NCBI GenBank assembly: GCA_032251145.1
Contig: JAVVER010000022.1
Span: 1 to 33,092, forward strand
Length of the DNA: 33,092 nucleotides
DNA from: BRH-c54 sp032251145
GTDB taxonomy: Bacteria; Bacteroidota; Bacteroidia; Flavobacteriales_E; Vicingaceae
Direction: 5' to 3'
Below the pieces are notes generated by a model. That model saw nothing but the letters and a program-made list of their open reading frames with translations, did no database searches and was not told the origin of the DNA. The stretch's first letter is position 1; every line of letters starts with the position of its first letter. A program made the position numbers and the translations under genes. Positions 32,713-33,092 of this stretch are shown one piece after another.

Positions 32713-32737
32713 CGCAAAGATGCAGAGATGCAAAGGT
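32713..32737 (-). repeat. Degenerate CGCAAAG-type direct repeat
   Basis: CGCAAAGATGCAGAGATGCAAAGGT consists of three loose copies of an 8-9-base unit, similar to the CGCAAAG motifs in the inverted ends at 26184 and 26623. On the minus strand it spans the leader and the -7 box of the flavodoxin-fold gene. Confidence 0.5.
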
Positions 32738-32738
32738 A
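32731..32738 (-). promoter_or_regulatory. -7 box (TACCTTTG) for the NAD(P)H oxidoreductase gene
   Basis: On the minus strand TACCTTTG fits TAnnTTTG and ends 32 bases before the ATG at 32698. Part of the box comes from the CGCAAAG-type repeat. It argues for the internal ATG as the true start. Confidence 0.5.
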
Positions 32739-32881
32739 TTAATTTCTAATCTAAATTTGATCCATATAGGCACGGAAGACATAGAGGTTTTTTCGTCTAT
32801 ATTATAAATCACACAGCTATAAATACTAATGTTTTAGTATTTTATATTATTTATCTCTTTGCCGCTTTACCTTTTTATTAC

Positions 32882-33092
32882 TTTCCCACAAGCGTGGACG
32901 CGATTCCTGTTCGAATGGTTCGTATTAAACTTCCTAATGGAGAAATTTTAATGACTTCACTGTTAGACAATGAAAAGTTTTCTTACAAGGAGTTTATAAC
33001 TCAAGACCGTTGCACGGTAAATTTTGATAAAAAAGATGATAAAAAAACTCCAGACCCAGTTAACCCAACTCCAACACCAACTCCTAGTAATG
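32882..33092 (+). pseudogene. IS4-type transposase fragment in an open frame, cut by the window edge
   Basis: The frame reads VDAIPVRMVRIKLPNGEI at 32894-32947 and continues LMTSLLDNEKFSYKEF to 32995. This resembles the strand before the catalytic Glu region of IS4-family DDE transposases (PVRLVRV.L.nGE ... LTSLLD...YP..EF). The homology stops there: the expected LYxxRW part is replaced by DRCTVNFDKKDDKK and a Pro-Thr linker (PDPVNPTPTPTPS). No ATG precedes it in frame. It may be a transposase remnant fused to, or inserted in, another gene that continues past the right edge. The stretch 32813-32881 holds no gene or clear signal. Confidence 0.45.

Noticed and set aside
32699..32812. N-terminal extension of the flavodoxin-fold oxidoreductase
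   Set aside because: It crosses the CGCAAAG repeat and the -7 box, while the fold begins at MKKTLLILAHPH.
1..33092. tRNA, rRNA, replication origin or phage genes
   Set aside because: Scanning by eye found no cloverleaf with TTCGA-type loop, no rRNA sequence, no DnaA-box cluster and no phage structural genes; a tRNAscan-SE and Rfam search would settle it.

Overview
The window reads as an AT-rich chromosomal segment of a Bacteroidota bacterium, most likely Flavobacteriales-like. The evidence is a type IX secretion substrate with a gliding-motility type C-terminal domain followed by a PorP/SprF partner, repeated TAnnTTTG boxes (the Bacteroidota -7 promoter element) at short distances before start codons, and best-recognised families that are all typical of this phylum. 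No rRNA, tRNA, CRISPR array, prophage or plasmid functions were seen.

Layout. 1-2812: 3' part of a giant secreted repeat protein (159-bp tandem repeats, SprB-like repeat, T9SS type B sorting domain) and its PorP/SprF-family outer-membrane partner, whose signal peptide region is made of two GC-rich dispersed hairpin repeats. 2869-5540: M42 aminopeptidase, bestrophin-like channel, polyprenol-phosphate mannose synthase-like GT2. 5527-8477 (minus): FAD/NAD(P)-binding oxidoreductase, TauE/SafE exporter and an Rrf2-type regulator with four clustered cysteines; a dyad over the -33 element of the TauE promoter is the likely Rrf2 operator. 8710-10065: NADP-type glutamate dehydrogenase with its own promoter and terminator. 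10360-14733: two exported amidohydrolase-fold proteins in which only one of three catalytic units keeps the HxH metal motif.

14734-24700 looks like a surface-glycan neighbourhood: a methyltransferase, a polyprenyl-phosphate-sugar synthase-like GT2, two tandem paralogous polytopic membrane proteins (GT-C-like, resembling DUF6056), an MBOAT plus AlgX/AlgJ-like O-acetylation pair, and a lipoprotein with a GH16-type EIDFE motif. The parts suggest lipid-linked sugar supply, periplasmic sugar transfer, O-acetylation and glycan recognition or cleavage; this joint role is inferred. It is the best candidate here for an undescribed system.

24711-27571 (minus): deoC and an aldehyde dehydrogenase, which together would turn deoxyribose-5-phosphate into glyceraldehyde-3-phosphate and oxidise the acetaldehyde. 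A roughly 470-bp unit with 29-bp inverted ends carrying a GxxExxY PD-(D/E)XK-like protein sits between them. 27746-32698: cysC with a TM2-domain protein, dprA, rlmN ending inside a long palindrome, an OmpA-type lipoprotein and a flavodoxin-fold NAD(P)H oxidoreductase. The right edge holds a transposase fragment in an open frame that runs off the window.
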